Shown here: positions 39,639-48,044 of the stretch, piece by piece
How positions within the stretch are numbered: the stretch's first letter is position 1
How the letters are laid out: each line of letters opens with the position of its first letter
NCBI GenBank assembly: GCA_934757155.1
Contig: CAKVLI010000002.1
Span: 139,602-203,601, forward strand
Direction: 5' to 3'
DNA from: an uncultured Candidatus Melainabacteria bacterium
GTDB lineage: Bacteria; Cyanobacteriota; Vampirovibrionia; Gastranaerophilales; Gastranaerophilaceae
Length of the DNA: 64,000 nucleotides
Translations under genes and position numbers: made by a program
The notes under the pieces: generated by a model
What the model was told of the DNA's origin: nothing
The model's database searches: none
Seen by the model: the letters and a program-made list of their open reading frames with translations, nothing else

Positions 39639-40991
39639 TTATATTTTCAATATTGTTAGTACATCTGCGTCGTTAACTGCCTTGAGAGCAGGATTGAGTT
39701 GAACCGCTTTAGTATAATCTTCTACAAAACCTTCGTCCTTCAAATCACGTTTGATTGCTGCCCTGTAGTAATAAGCTTCCGCGTATTGAGGGTTGTACTT
39801 GATAGCCATATTGAAATCTGCAAGTGCGCTATCACGATTTTGCAAAATGTACTTTTGCAATGCACGTATATAATAACACTCGGCAAGCTTAGGATTTGCT
39901 ACCGGTTTTGTATTGATTTCAGGAACTGCATTAACAGGTTGTCTTAGAGCAGGTACAGCCGCAATATCTTTCTTAGGATCAACCTTTACAACACCGGCTT
40001 TAACTGTTGCAGGCTTAATAGATGAAGTTTCATCCTTTTTCAAGTATGCAATCTTCTGAATCGTAGCAGGATTAACTTTTGGTTGTCTTAATGCAAAATT
40101 GAGATCTGCAGGGGCTGATTTATATACAACTGAATCCGGTGTCGCAGAAACCACGACAGGTTTCTGATTTTGCGCAATTTCACGCTGAATTTCCATTTCT
40201 TTTACCAGAACCGGACTTTCTTCCGCAATTGCAATAGCGTTTTTAAAATCTTCTTCCGCGCCTTCACTATCGAAATAACGTTTTTTCAATCTGCCTCTGT
40301 TTGCAAAAGCTGTTATATCTTCCGGATTAAGCTTGATAGCGATTGAAAAATCGCTCAACGCACCTACGTTGAAATTTAATTTACGTTTTACAACACCACG
40401 GTTGTTGAAAGAAGCAGAATCCGTAGGATTCAATTTGATAGCTGTGTCAAAATCCTCGAGTGCCTCTTCGTTCTTTTCTGTTCTGGTTTTCAAATTACCT
40501 CTGTTATAATAAGCATCCGCGTAATTTGGATCAATTTTAATCGCCGTATTATACGCTACCATTGATTCAGCAGTTTTACCAAGTTCTGACAAAACTACAC
40601 CGCGGTTGTTATGAGCAAAAGCGTATTTTGGGTTAACTGCTAAGGCTGCATCATAATCCTTCAAAGCTTCTTCTCGTTTGTTAGAAATGTGTTTCAAATA
40701 CCCTCTATTCAAGTAGAATTCTTCATTTTTAGGGTTTATAGAAATCAATTTGTCATAATCTTCTATTGCCAAATCAATATTCCCTATAAGATAGTTCAAA
40801 TACGCTCTATTTATATATGCGTCAACAGAATTTGGATTTTCGGTTATAAGTTTGCTATAACCCGCAATTGCGCTTAAAACAGCGTTTTTATTCACCTGTC
40901 TTGGCTGCGCCGATTCAGAAATCGCAAACACTGATGAAGTACAAAACATTATGAGAGCAAATATAATTACACTTTTCAACGATATTTTCAT
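39639..40991 (-). CDS. Exported TPR-repeat protein
   Basis: A 450-residue protein with a signal peptide ending near S-V-F-A (22). Six or more consecutive tetratricopeptide repeats span about 40-255 (pattern A-Y-x-N-R-G...A-L-x-D-Y/F-x-x-A-I-x-x-N-P). A Pro/Val/Lys linker with three R-Q-P-x-x-x-x-like segments (about 270-365) leads to two more repeats at the C-terminus. TPR proteins act as protein-binding scaffolds; location is periplasm or outer membrane. AAAGGG ribosome site. Confidence 0.88.
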   Translation of the reverse strand: MKISLKSVIIFALIMFCTSSVFAISESAQPRQVNKNAVLSAIAGYSKLITENPNSVDAYINRAYLNYLIGNIDLAIEDYDKLISINPKNEEFYLNRGYLKHISNKREEALKDYDAALAVNPKYAFAHNNRGVVLSELGKTAESMVAYNTAIKIDPNYADAYYNRGNLKTRTEKNEEALEDFDTAIKLNPTDSASFNNRGVVKRKLNFNVGALSDFSIAIKLNPEDITAFANRGRLKKRYFDSEGAEEDFKNAIAIAEESPVLVKEMEIQREIAQNQKPVVVSATPDSVVYKSAPADLNFALRQPKVNPATIQKIAYLKKDETSSIKPATVKAGVVKVDPKKDIAAVPALRQPVNAVPEINTKPVANPKLAECYYIRALQKYILQNRDSALADFNMAIKYNPQYAEAYYYRAAIKRDLKDEGFVEDYTKAVQLNPALKAVNDADVLTILKI

Positions 40992-41082
40992 TTGAATCCC
41001 TTTTAACAGAACACATGTCCTTTAATAATTGTGATATGTCGTAAGAGTATATTAACACAAAAAAAATATTTTTAAAGTAATA

Positions 41083-41195
41083 CTCTGGGGTGGGGTAAAT
41101 ATATTTGATTTATATGTAAACACTACAAGTTGAGTACAAAAGTAAGAATGTGAAGGTGCGTTATTAAAACAGAACCAATTGTATTTACCCTCCGC
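41083..41195. repeat. TAAATGTATT-family units between the TPR and small secreted genes
   Basis: A forward unit at 41088 (GGGGTAAATATATTTG..ACTACAAGTTGAG) and a partial reversed one at 41158-41195. Nothing else is evident between 40992 and 41184. Confidence 0.6.
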
Positions 41196-41412
41196 ATACT
41201 TTGCAAGGAACACCGCCGCGTTTTACAGCCTCTTTTCTGTCAATATTAATACAGTTCACAGTACATTTTGCCGCCCAACGACACCAAACCTGATGTATTT
41301 TATGAGTTTGGGTATTGTACACAACTGTTTCTGCAGAAGAAATATTTGTCACTGCAAAAAACATTGATACAACAAAAACTAATTTCAACAACATTTTTGA
41401 AAATTTAAACAT
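41185..41412 (-). CDS. Small secreted Cys/His-rich protein
   Basis: A 75-residue protein with a signal peptide (cut near S-S-A-E, 27) and a mature part of about 48 residues: T-H-K-I-H..W-C-x-W-A-A-K-C-x-x-N-C ... G-G-V-P-C-K-V-C-G-G. The His and spaced Cys followed by P-C-x-x-C resemble small metal-binding or Ada-like N-x-x-x-x-x-Y/I-H...P-C-x-x-C modules found in secreted proteins. ATG chosen after GAGG at spacing six; longer forms lack a ribosome site and would spoil the signal peptide. Confidence 0.6.
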   Translation of the reverse strand: MFKFSKMLLKLVFVVSMFFAVTNISSAETVVYNTQTHKIHQVWCRWAAKCTVNCINIDRKEAVKRGGVPCKVCGG

Positions 41413-41548
41413 AAAAAACCTCATATACCAGCACAAGCCCAGCATACCACAATTTTCAAAACGCGACTATAAGACAAGTGGGGAATAAAAAAACTACAAT
41501 GACGCGCACACACCGCACCAAATAAAAAAAACACATTCCGTAATACAA

Positions 41549-41620
41549 GCCGATAAAGGGACTTGAACCCTTGACCTACTCATTACGAATGAGTTGCTCT
41601 ACCAACTGAGCTATATCGGC
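41549..41620 (-). tRNA. tRNA-Thr (CGT anticodon)
   Basis: Acceptor GCCGATA/TATCGGC, D-arm GCTCAGTTGGTAGAGC, anticodon stem ACTCA/TGAGT with loop TTCGTAA (CGT), T-arm GGGTTCAAGTCCC. CCA is not encoded. Confidence 0.95.
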
Positions 41621-41636
41621 ATATCTACAGTATATC

Positions 41637-42635
41637 TCAAAAATTCAGTCTTGCAATTATAGCATCCGTAAATTCCGAACAAGTCGCATTTCCGCCCAAA
41701 TCTTGCGTTTTTATACCATCTTGTAAAGTTGTAAACAAAGCTTTTTTAATTCTGTCCGCACAAACTTTTTCTCCGATATAATTAAGCATTTCTACAGCAG
41801 AAAGCAGCATTGCAGTCGGATTTGCCTTGTTCTGTCCCGCAATATCAGGAGCTGAACCGTGAACAGGTTCAAACACCGCGTAATCTTTTCCGATATTAGC
41901 ACCCTGAGCAATTCCAAGTCCGCCAATCAATCCTGCACAAAGGTCTGAAACAATATCACCATAGAGGTTTGGCAGCAGTAAAACATCAAACTGATTTGGG
42001 TTTTGAACAAGCTGCATACAGCAATTATCCACAAGAATTTCCCTGAACCCTATTTGCGGATACTTCTTCGCAACCTCTCTTGCACAATCCAAGAACAACC
42101 CGTCAGAAAGTTTGCAAATATTAGCTTTCGTCACAACACAGACTTCTTTTCTGGCATTCTTCACCGCATAATCAAACGCAAACTCTGCAATTCTCAAAGA
42201 CGCTTTCCTAGTAATGCTCTTAATACTTTCCGCTGTGTCTTCATCAACCTGACGTTCAATTCCCGCGTATAAATCCTCAGTGTTTTCCCGAACTACAACT
42301 ATGTCAACATTTTCATAGCGAGTCTTTATCTCCGGCAAACTCACACAAGGACGCAAATTTGCATACAAATCAAGCTCTTTGCGCAACTGTACATTGACAG
42401 AGCGAAAACCTTTTCCAATAGGAGTCGTAACAGGCGATTTCAGAGCGATTTTATTTTTTTTTACGGAATCTAAAACACGTTGCGGCAGGGGGGAACCTTC
42501 CTCTGTAATCACATCCATGCCGGCTTTTTGAACATCCCATTCAATATCAGCGCCTGATGCTTTAATAATTTTTACAACAGCATCAGAAATTTCCGGTCCG
42601 ATACCGTCCCCTTTAATTAACGTAACCTGTGTCAT
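41637..42635 (-). CDS. Isocitrate/isopropylmalate dehydrogenase family protein (NAD-IDH-like)
   Basis: A 332-residue beta-decarboxylating dehydrogenase. Motifs: I-K-G-D-G-I-G-P-E (7-15), L-Y-A-N-L-R-P (90-96), V-V-R-E-N-T-E-D-L-Y-A-G-I-E (about 113-126, the isocitrate-type N-T-E-D-L-Y), N-L-Y-G-D-I-V-S-D metal site and E-P-V-H-G-S-A-P-D-I-A-G cofactor site. The NTEDLY pattern and length point to NAD-dependent isocitrate or homoisocitrate dehydrogenase rather than LeuB. With KorDABC it would run the oxidative branch to 2-oxoglutarate and succinyl-CoA. Confidence 0.88.
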   Translation of the reverse strand: MTQVTLIKGDGIGPEISDAVVKIIKASGADIEWDVQKAGMDVITEEGSPLPQRVLDSVKKNKIALKSPVTTPIGKGFRSVNVQLRKELDLYANLRPCVSLPEIKTRYENVDIVVVRENTEDLYAGIERQVDEDTAESIKSITRKASLRIAEFAFDYAVKNARKEVCVVTKANICKLSDGLFLDCAREVAKKYPQIGFREILVDNCCMQLVQNPNQFDVLLLPNLYGDIVSDLCAGLIGGLGIAQGANIGKDYAVFEPVHGSAPDIAGQNKANPTAMLLSAVEMLNYIGEKVCADRIKKALFTTLQDGIKTQDLGGNATCSEFTDAIIARLNF

Positions 42636-42650
42636 ACTCCGCCTTCCATA

Positions 42651-42953
42651 CTAAGCTTTTACGGCTTGTTTTTGTTCTAAATATGCCTCTAAACCTTTGG
42701 ACAATTGGTCAGGACAACTTGTAGGTCTGCTTCCGCATGGAAGTCCGTGAAATTTTTCAATAACGTCCTTGACGTTCATCCCGCGTATTAAAACTCCAAT
42801 CCCGCTTAAATTTCCGTTACATCCGCCCACAAATTCAACATCCTGAATAATATTATCCTTAATTCTTATTTGCATCATTTTAGAGCAAACACCTTGTGGC
42901 TGATATTGAACAATATCAACACCATTCACCTGATTAACAGTAACTTCGCTCAT
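42651..42953 (-). CDS. TSCPD-domain protein
   Basis: A 100-residue protein with P-x-G-V-C-S-K-M-M, G-G-C-N-G-N-L-x-G-I and S-R-P-T-S-C-P-D-Q-L, the conserved Cys pattern of the TSCPD family that also ends some ribonucleotide reductases. Stand-alone members are uncharacterised; the Cys suggest metal or redox chemistry. Strong AGGAGG site; 15 bases before the dehydrogenase gene, probably co-transcribed. Confidence 0.85.
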   Translation of the reverse strand: MSEVTVNQVNGVDIVQYQPQGVCSKMMQIRIKDNIIQDVEFVGGCNGNLSGIGVLIRGMNVKDVIEKFHGLPCGSRPTSCPDQLSKGLEAYLEQKQAVKA

Positions 42954-43031
42954 AAAAGTACCTCCTCACAACAATCAATTTTCTGCTTAATATTATAGCA
43001 GTGGGAGAAAAACTTTTCAAATCCTAGCAGG

Positions 43032-43694
43032 CTATTTTACCAAATTATTTTCGTCAGAAGTGAATTCGCTGTACGCTTCATTCAGTTTATGAGCGTTATA
43101 CAAGCTTGAGTACAATTTTGCTGCAGCTTCGGCTCTACTTTTCTTTGAGTATTCGAGAACAGCGTTTAAACCTTTTGAATTAATTGTACCGTCCGCTTTC
43201 ATCGGGTCTGTAGTACCTTTACTCAAAACATCTGCAGCCAAAATATTAGCACTATATTCACCTAAATCAATTTTGCCATCTTTATTGATATCCATTGGTT
43301 CTGCTGTCATATCGTCAGAAACAACATATTTTGATTCAAATTCATCAACAGGCATTTCTTTTACTCGCATCTCTTCATACGCAGCACCTATCAATGCTTT
43401 TGTATCAATTTTACCGTTTTGAGGCATATAACGGTATTCGTATTCCAATGGCGGAAGTGAATTTAAATATTCATCATTAGACTTTATAAATTTATTAATC
43501 TTTGCCGCATTTTTTTCATCCGCTTCTTCTGTCGGCATAAAATCCAATATCGGAGCCGTTGTGTAATTATCATTTACAATCGGCTGAATCATATAGTTAA
43601 TATTGTTATCAGCAGCATTTCTGCCATATCTTACAGAATCATCCTTAATAATTCCGTCATAAATTCCCTTATTACCATTGATTTGAAAAGTCAT
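43032..43694 (-). CDS. EF-hand-containing protein
   Basis: A 220-residue acidic protein. One clear EF-hand loop D-I-N-K-D-G-K-I-D-L-G-E-Y at about 136-148 and a possible partner near 98-104 (N-G-K-I-D-T-K-A-L). The rest is polar without a signal peptide. Starts M-T-F-Q-I-N-G. Such proteins bind calcium or act as secreted cargo of non-Sec routes. AGGAGG-like site. Its upstream region contains GGCAAT and TATATATA in the order of the small-gene promoters but with a two-base shift. Confidence 0.7.
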   Translation of the reverse strand: MTFQINGNKGIYDGIIKDDSVRYGRNAADNNINYMIQPIVNDNYTTAPILDFMPTEEADEKNAAKINKFIKSNDEYLNSLPPLEYEYRYMPQNGKIDTKALIGAAYEEMRVKEMPVDEFESKYVVSDDMTAEPMDINKDGKIDLGEYSANILAADVLSKGTTDPMKADGTINSKGLNAVLEYSKKSRAEAAAKLYSSLYNAHKLNEAYSEFTSDENNLVK

Positions 43695-43771
43695 ATTAAA
43701 ACCTCCACACTAATATATATATTATTAAAAACATCTAAACCCAAAATATTGCCTAATTAAGTATAAAAGCT

Positions 43772-43800
43772 TTACAAAAGTTAAATTTTAGATTTATAAT
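43772..43800 (+). promoter_or_regulatory. Promoter for a probable leaderless mRNA (MlaE-like gene)
   Basis: TTACAA (43772-43777), 17 bases, TATAAT (43795-43800), seven bases, ATG at 43808; no ribosome site. The -35 lies within a TTTACAAA half-site. Confidence 0.5.
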
Positions 43801-43807
43801 TAATTGT

Positions 43808-44539
43808 ATGATTAATTTTCTCGGGAAATGCATGGAGAACCTTTATCTTAGCGCAAAGTACGTTTTAACAGGACGCGCAAGATTTTCTTCTGTTCTTGCG
43901 CAAGCGGCAGCGATAAGTTATGACTCCCTAATAATTTCCCTTGTAATTGTCTTCGTTTCTGCTGCCGTAATCGCGATTCAAGTATCTAAACAATTTTTGA
44001 TGACGGGTGCGGAAGCATACGTTGGTGGCTCTATCGCTGTCGTTATGATAAGAGAAATTGCCCCCGGGTTTGTAGCACTCGCAATTGGGGCAAGAGCTGG
44101 AACTGCAATTTCAGCAGAGATTGCTAACATGAAAGTAACTTCACAAGTAGACGCCATCAAAACATTGAAAGTAGAACCGGTTGGGTATTATTTTTCTCCG
44201 AGAATAATAGCTGCCGCAATAACAGTTCCTATGGTAGTCCTTATTGCAGAATTGGTCGGAATTCTGGGTGGATTAGTTGTTTCTCACTACACAATCGGAC
44301 TTCATCCTGCCAGATATATCACCTCTGTATGGCTCTGGCTAAGCACAAAAGACATCTATATAAGCTTACTAAAGGCGTTTATATTCGGAATTCTTATAAC
44401 ACTTGTCTGCGCAACACAGGGCTACGAAACAAAAGGCGGAGCAAAAGATGTCGGAATTTCAACAACAAAGGCTGCTGTGCTTTCTACTGTGTACATGCTT
44501 ATTGCTGATTTTATAATAAATATCATATTCTATTTATAA
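43808..44539 (+). CDS. MlaE/YrbE-family ABC transporter permease
   Basis: A 243-residue membrane protein with about five helices and the permease signature E-I-A-P-G-F-V-A-L-A-I-G-A-R-A-G-T-A-I-S-A-E-I near 80-102. The family moves phospholipids or other lipids between inner and outer membranes with an MlaF ATPase and an MCE-domain protein; neither gene is adjacent. In cyanobacteria and plastids (TGD1) the same split arrangement occurs. An internal ATG at residue 9 is an alternative start. Confidence 0.9.
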   Translation: MINFLGKCMENLYLSAKYVLTGRARFSSVLAQAAAISYDSLIISLVIVFVSAAVIAIQVSKQFLMTGAEAYVGGSIAVVMIREIAPGFVALAIGARAGTAISAEIANMKVTSQVDAIKTLKVEPVGYYFSPRIIAAAITVPMVVLIAELVGILGGLVVSHYTIGLHPARYITSVWLWLSTKDIYISLLKAFIFGILITLVCATQGYETKGGAKDVGISTTKAAVLSTVYMLIADFIINIIFYL

Positions 44540-44606
44540 TAAACGAAATTGATAATAACCCATTCTTGTGCTAAGATACTCATTGAGAGCATTGGGAGAT
44601 ACTATT

Positions 44607-45431
44607 TTGCCGGAAGAACAGCCTAAAAGTACAATCTACGAAAAAATTTCAGAATGGTTGGACATATACCATTCCACAGAAAGTGCTGAAGAAAAAAACA
44701 AAGTTAAAAACCTTATTGTAGGAAAAATGTCTCCGGTAGTTAAATATATTGCACGCACAATTGCAAGACGTGCAACCGACCCTATTGATGATTTAGTTCA
44801 GGCTGGTTTTATCGGGCTTTTGAAAGCAATTGAACATTACTCCAAAGAAAGAAACGACAATTTCAGAGTTTATGCAGGTTATTTGATTATCGGAGAGATG
44901 AAACACTACCTCAGAGATAAACTCAATACAATCAGAGTTCCGCGCCACATTCAGGAACTTGCAATTCGTATCAATAATTTCACAAAAACACTTACAACAG
45001 AGGAACTTGAGCGATTGACAAGCGAAGATGTAGCATTAGCCTTGCAAATCCCGACAAAATCTGTCGACTTCGCCCTACAAATGGACAGAAGACGTTCAAC
45101 TCTGTCTCTGGATGATATTTTCAATGAAGATGACAGCTTAGGCTACGAGGAGATTTTAGTCGAAAAAAATTATAAAGCTAATGCTGAAGTCGCTGACAAT
45201 AGAATTATTTTTAAAGATATCATTGAAAAACTACCTACAGAACAAAGATATCTGATTAATCTCTACTACAATCAAGGATTAAACCAAAAAGAGATTGCAG
45301 AAAGACTGAAGCTCACTCAAATGACCGTTTCAAGAAGGATGAAAAAGGTGTTTCACACAATTTATGAACTAATGGAAGAGCAAAATAGAATTGCTGAGAA
45401 AGAGGGTTCTAATGAGTCCGGAGATGAATAA
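44607..45431 (+). CDS. Sigma-70 family, group 3 (SigF/SigB-like) sigma factor
   Basis: A 274-residue sigma factor from the TTG at 44607, eight bases after GGGAGA; a GTG at 44568 would add 13 residues but lacks a ribosome site. Region 2: D-D-L-V-Q-A-G-F-I-G-L-L-K-A-I and F-R-V-Y-A-G-Y-L-I-I-G-E-M-K-H-Y-L-R-D, typical of SigB/SigF (A-x-x-x-I-x-G-E-x-x-H-x-x-R-D). Region 4: L-P-T-E-Q-R-Y...Q-K-E-I-A-E-R-L-K-L-T-Q-M-T-V-S-R. No anti-sigma or anti-anti-sigma gene is adjacent. It overlaps the prepilin peptidase gene by 20 bases; in Synechocystis, SigF is needed for pili and motility. Confidence 0.88.
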   Translation: MPEEQPKSTIYEKISEWLDIYHSTESAEEKNKVKNLIVGKMSPVVKYIARTIARRATDPIDDLVQAGFIGLLKAIEHYSKERNDNFRVYAGYLIIGEMKHYLRDKLNTIRVPRHIQELAIRINNFTKTLTTEELERLTSEDVALALQIPTKSVDFALQMDRRRSTLSLDDIFNEDDSLGYEEILVEKNYKANAEVADNRIIFKDIIEKLPTEQRYLINLYYNQGLNQKEIAERLKLTQMTVSRRMKKVFHTIYELMEEQNRIAEKEGSNESGDE

Positions 45432-46335
45432 TTATATACTGTTTTGGGTCTGCATAATAGGCTTGTGTATGGGAAGCTTTTTCAACGTAGTCATTCTGCG
45501 TTCACTGAGCGGTGAAAGTATCGTTTTTCCGCCCTCAAAATGTCCCAAATGTAATCATAAACTTTATCCATGGCACAATATACCGGTTTTATCTTATATT
45601 TTTCTTCGGGGGAAATGTCATTTCTGCAAAGAAAAAATCAGTATCCAATATCCTATCGTTGAACTTTTAACAATGATTATGTACGCAGCTGCATTCTTGA
45701 CATACGGAGCTTCGTTAGACACTTTTTTTGCGATTGTAATTATATCTTCTTTAATAATTATGACTGCGACAGATATCAAAGAACAGTCCGTTGATTGCAA
45801 TATGGCAATAGGTTTGGCAATTACAGCCTTAATTTTTCATCTGTTTGCAAAAGGACTAAATATACCTTCCTTTACAGATTCTTTGCTAGGTTTAATTATA
45901 GGCGCGGGTGTAATTGAACTATTCGCCCATGCCGGCAAATTGTTTTTCAAAAAAAGAGCAATGGGAGAGGCGGATACATACGTTGCAGGCGCACTCGGAG
46001 CGTGTTTTGGATTGCAAAATCTAATACCGTTTTTCATTTATTCATTTGCAGCATCCCTGCTTTTCGTAATCCCTGCATTTATATATAATCAATACAAGAA
46101 GAACAACAAAGCTGTGTGCATATTATTTATATTATTCATTCTAACTTCACTCATTTTATTCAAGTATTCATTTGAAGTTATGTGGCAACACTATTTGTTA
46201 CTCGGAATTCTTGCTATCATAGGAATTTCACTCGCTGCAATGATTTTACGCGGTTTAAAAAACGAATCGACTCCGCTATATATGCCGTTTGTACCGGCAT
46301 TAGCACTCGGGGCTTTGTATTTTATTTTCTTTTAA
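45412..46335 (+). CDS. Prepilin peptidase / type IV leader methyltransferase
   Basis: A 307-residue membrane enzyme that cuts and N-methylates type IV pilins or pseudopilins. G-S-F-F-N-V-V-I-L-R near 20-29, two C-x-x-C pairs (C-P-K-C, C-H-F-C) of the cytoplasmic domain, the first catalytic Asp in T-A-T-D-I-K-E-Q near 120-127 and the second in G-E-A-D near 191-194. About eight helices. ATG at 45412 has GAGGG five bases upstream, inside the sigma gene. Confidence 0.93.
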   Translation: MSPEMNNYILFWVCIIGLCMGSFFNVVILRSLSGESIVFPPSKCPKCNHKLYPWHNIPVLSYIFLRGKCHFCKEKISIQYPIVELLTMIMYAAAFLTYGASLDTFFAIVIISSLIIMTATDIKEQSVDCNMAIGLAITALIFHLFAKGLNIPSFTDSLLGLIIGAGVIELFAHAGKLFFKKRAMGEADTYVAGALGACFGLQNLIPFFIYSFAASLLFVIPAFIYNQYKKNNKAVCILFILFILTSLILFKYSFEVMWQHYLLLGILAIIGISLAAMILRGLKNESTPLYMPFVPALALGALYFIFF

Positions 46336-46343
46336 GCTAAAAT
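46315..46343 (+). promoter_or_regulatory. Promoter for a probable leaderless mRNA (46350 gene)
   Basis: TTGTAT (46315-46320), 17 bases, TAAAAT (46338-46343), six bases, ATG. The -35 lies inside the end of the prepilin peptidase gene. Confidence 0.5.
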
Positions 46344-46349
46344 CTGAAT

Positions 46350-46751
46350 ATGTTGAGTGTATCGTATCCAAATCAATATAGAAATTATTGTGTGTTTAAC
46401 GAAGAAAGAATAAACGCGAAGAAAAATCTTGCAACAATTCAAACTTCGCTTGAGAATCCAAGTTCGGAAGACGAAGTCCTAGAAGACTTATACGCACTCA
46501 ATTTAATGCTGGATGAAGGATGTGACCCCAAAAGTGTTGCAGATTTATACCCGCAGCTCTCCAAATACAATTCCACCAAATCACCTAATATACAAACCTA
46601 CCTTGCGGGGATTTATCGCAAGACAAAGGTTCCGGACGGCTTTGGACCTCTCTGGACAATGCTTATACGAAACGCTCTAAATCCGCCAAAAGATTGCCCT
46701 TTCGACCCGAACGAAGAAATTGGCGGTGCGATTTTGGATTATATGGCTTAA
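46350..46751 (+). CDS. Protein of unknown function
   Basis: A 133-residue soluble protein. Residues 20-75 are helical and acidic (E-N-P-S-S-E-D-E-V-L-E-D-L-Y-A-L-N-L-M-L-D), followed by a Pro-rich segment and L-W-T-M-L-I-R-N-A-L-N-P-P. No motif recognised. Converges on porG/korC with a four-base overlap. Confidence 0.6.
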   Translation: MLSVSYPNQYRNYCVFNEERINAKKNLATIQTSLENPSSEDEVLEDLYALNLMLDEGCDPKSVADLYPQLSKYNSTKSPNIQTYLAGIYRKTKVPDGFGPLWTMLIRNALNPPKDCPFDPNEEIGGAILDYMA

Positions 46752-47290
46752 ACTTTTGCTAAAGAATCAGCTCCAATTTCAAGAGCTTTGATATTCAAAG
46801 GCAAGAATGCTTTCTTCTTCTCACCCAAAACTTTCTCTAAGCCTTTTTCCAAATATTCTTTTGATACGATATCGCAAACGGCTGAAAGAACACCCAGTGC
46901 AACCATATTCGTCACTTTGCTGTTTCCCAAATCGTTTGCGGGCTTTGTCATCGGTGCAAACACGTATTTAATATCATCTCTTGGTCTTGTTTCTGCAACA
47001 AGAGTAGAGTTTGCAACAATCGTACCGCCCTTTTTAACCCTTTGAACAAACTTATCAAAAGACTGTTGATTTAAAACCAAAGCATAGTCAGTATCTTGTT
47101 TGTGAACAGAGCTTACTTCTGAGTCAGACACTACAATCTCACAGTTAACCGTACCACCGCGCATTTCTGCACCATAGCAAGGATACCACGTAACATTTTT
47201 GCCTTCTAACATAAACGCGTTAGCAAGAATTGTTCCTGCAAGAAGAACACCCTGACCGCCAAAACCTGCTAATATAAAATTATTTTCCAT
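46748..47290 (-). CDS. korC: 2-oxoacid:ferredoxin oxidoreductase gamma subunit
   Basis: A 180-residue subunit. Starts I-L-A-G-F-G-G-Q-G-V-L-L-A-G (6-19), the family nucleotide-like loop, followed by W-Y-P-C-Y-G-A-E-M-R-G-G-T-V-N-C (36-51). Two bases after the beta subunit gene and fourth in the order D-A-B-C. Works with the other subunits on 2-oxoglutarate or a related 2-oxoacid, giving the acyl-CoA, CO2 and reduced ferredoxin. Confidence 0.9.
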   Translation of the reverse strand: MENNFILAGFGGQGVLLAGTILANAFMLEGKNVTWYPCYGAEMRGGTVNCEIVVSDSEVSSVHKQDTDYALVLNQQSFDKFVQRVKKGGTIVANSTLVAETRPRDDIKYVFAPMTKPANDLGNSKVTNMVALGVLSAVCDIVSKEYLEKGLEKVLGEKKKAFLPLNIKALEIGADSLAKV

Positions 47291-47291
47291 A

Positions 47292-48044
47292 TTATTTCTC
47301 TCCTGCAGTTAAATCTTTGTACACACCCAATGGGAATACCGGCATCATTTCATTCTTAACTCTTTCGTGAGCTTCTTCCGGTGTCATGTGCCAGTTCGTA
47401 GGACAAGATGATAAGATTTCAACAAAGCCGAATCCTAAACCTTTTTCTTGAACTTCAAAAGCCTTTTTAAGAGCTTGTTTTGCCTGATTAATATGCGGAA
47501 TCGTATCCAATGCTACTCTGGCTGAAAACGCAGTTCCGTCACACAATGCAATATGCTCAGCAATCTTAATCGGGTATCCGTAATATTCTCTGTTACGTCC
47601 GTTAGGTGAAGTTGTAGTAACCTGTCCCATAATAGTTGTAGGTCCGAGTTGACCGCCTGTCATACCGTAAGTCGTATTGTTTATACATATTGCGGAAACT
47701 TTTTCACCTCTTAATGCTGTGTGCATTGATTCTGCCAACCCAATAGATGCAAAATCCCCGTCACCTTGATATGTAAATACAAATTTATCAGGATTTGCTC
47801 TCTTAACCCCTGTAGCAGACGCGCAAGCTCTTCCGTGAGGAGCTTCAACACAATCTACATCAAGAAAATCGTATAAAAATACAGAACAGCCGATTGATGC
47901 TGAACAAATAGTTCTTTCTCTCAAGTTCATCTCGTCAAGAAGTTCCGCAACCAATCTTATTGCAACACCATGGTCACATCCGGGACAGAATGTATATCTG
48001 AAATCTTTCTTCATGGATTTTGGAATACTAAATACTTGCTGCAT
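47292..48044 (-). CDS. korB: 2-oxoacid:ferredoxin oxidoreductase beta subunit (thiamine diphosphate)
   Basis: A 250-residue subunit. F-C-P-G-C-D-H-G-V-A opens it; thiamine diphosphate motif G-D-G-D-F-A-S-I-G near 83-91, N-N-T-T-Y-G-M-T-G-G-Q metal segment, then S-P-N-G-R. Compact length fits KorB. ATG at 48044 overlaps the alpha gene by 17 bases and is preferred to the upstream frame start. Confidence 0.92.
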   Translation of the reverse strand: MQQVFSIPKSMKKDFRYTFCPGCDHGVAIRLVAELLDEMNLRERTICSASIGCSVFLYDFLDVDCVEAPHGRACASATGVKRANPDKFVFTYQGDGDFASIGLAESMHTALRGEKVSAICINNTTYGMTGGQLGPTTIMGQVTTTSPNGRNREYYGYPIKIAEHIALCDGTAFSARVALDTIPHINQAKQALKKAFEVQEKGLGFGFVEILSSCPTNWHMTPEEAHERVKNEMMPVFPLGVYKDLTAGEK

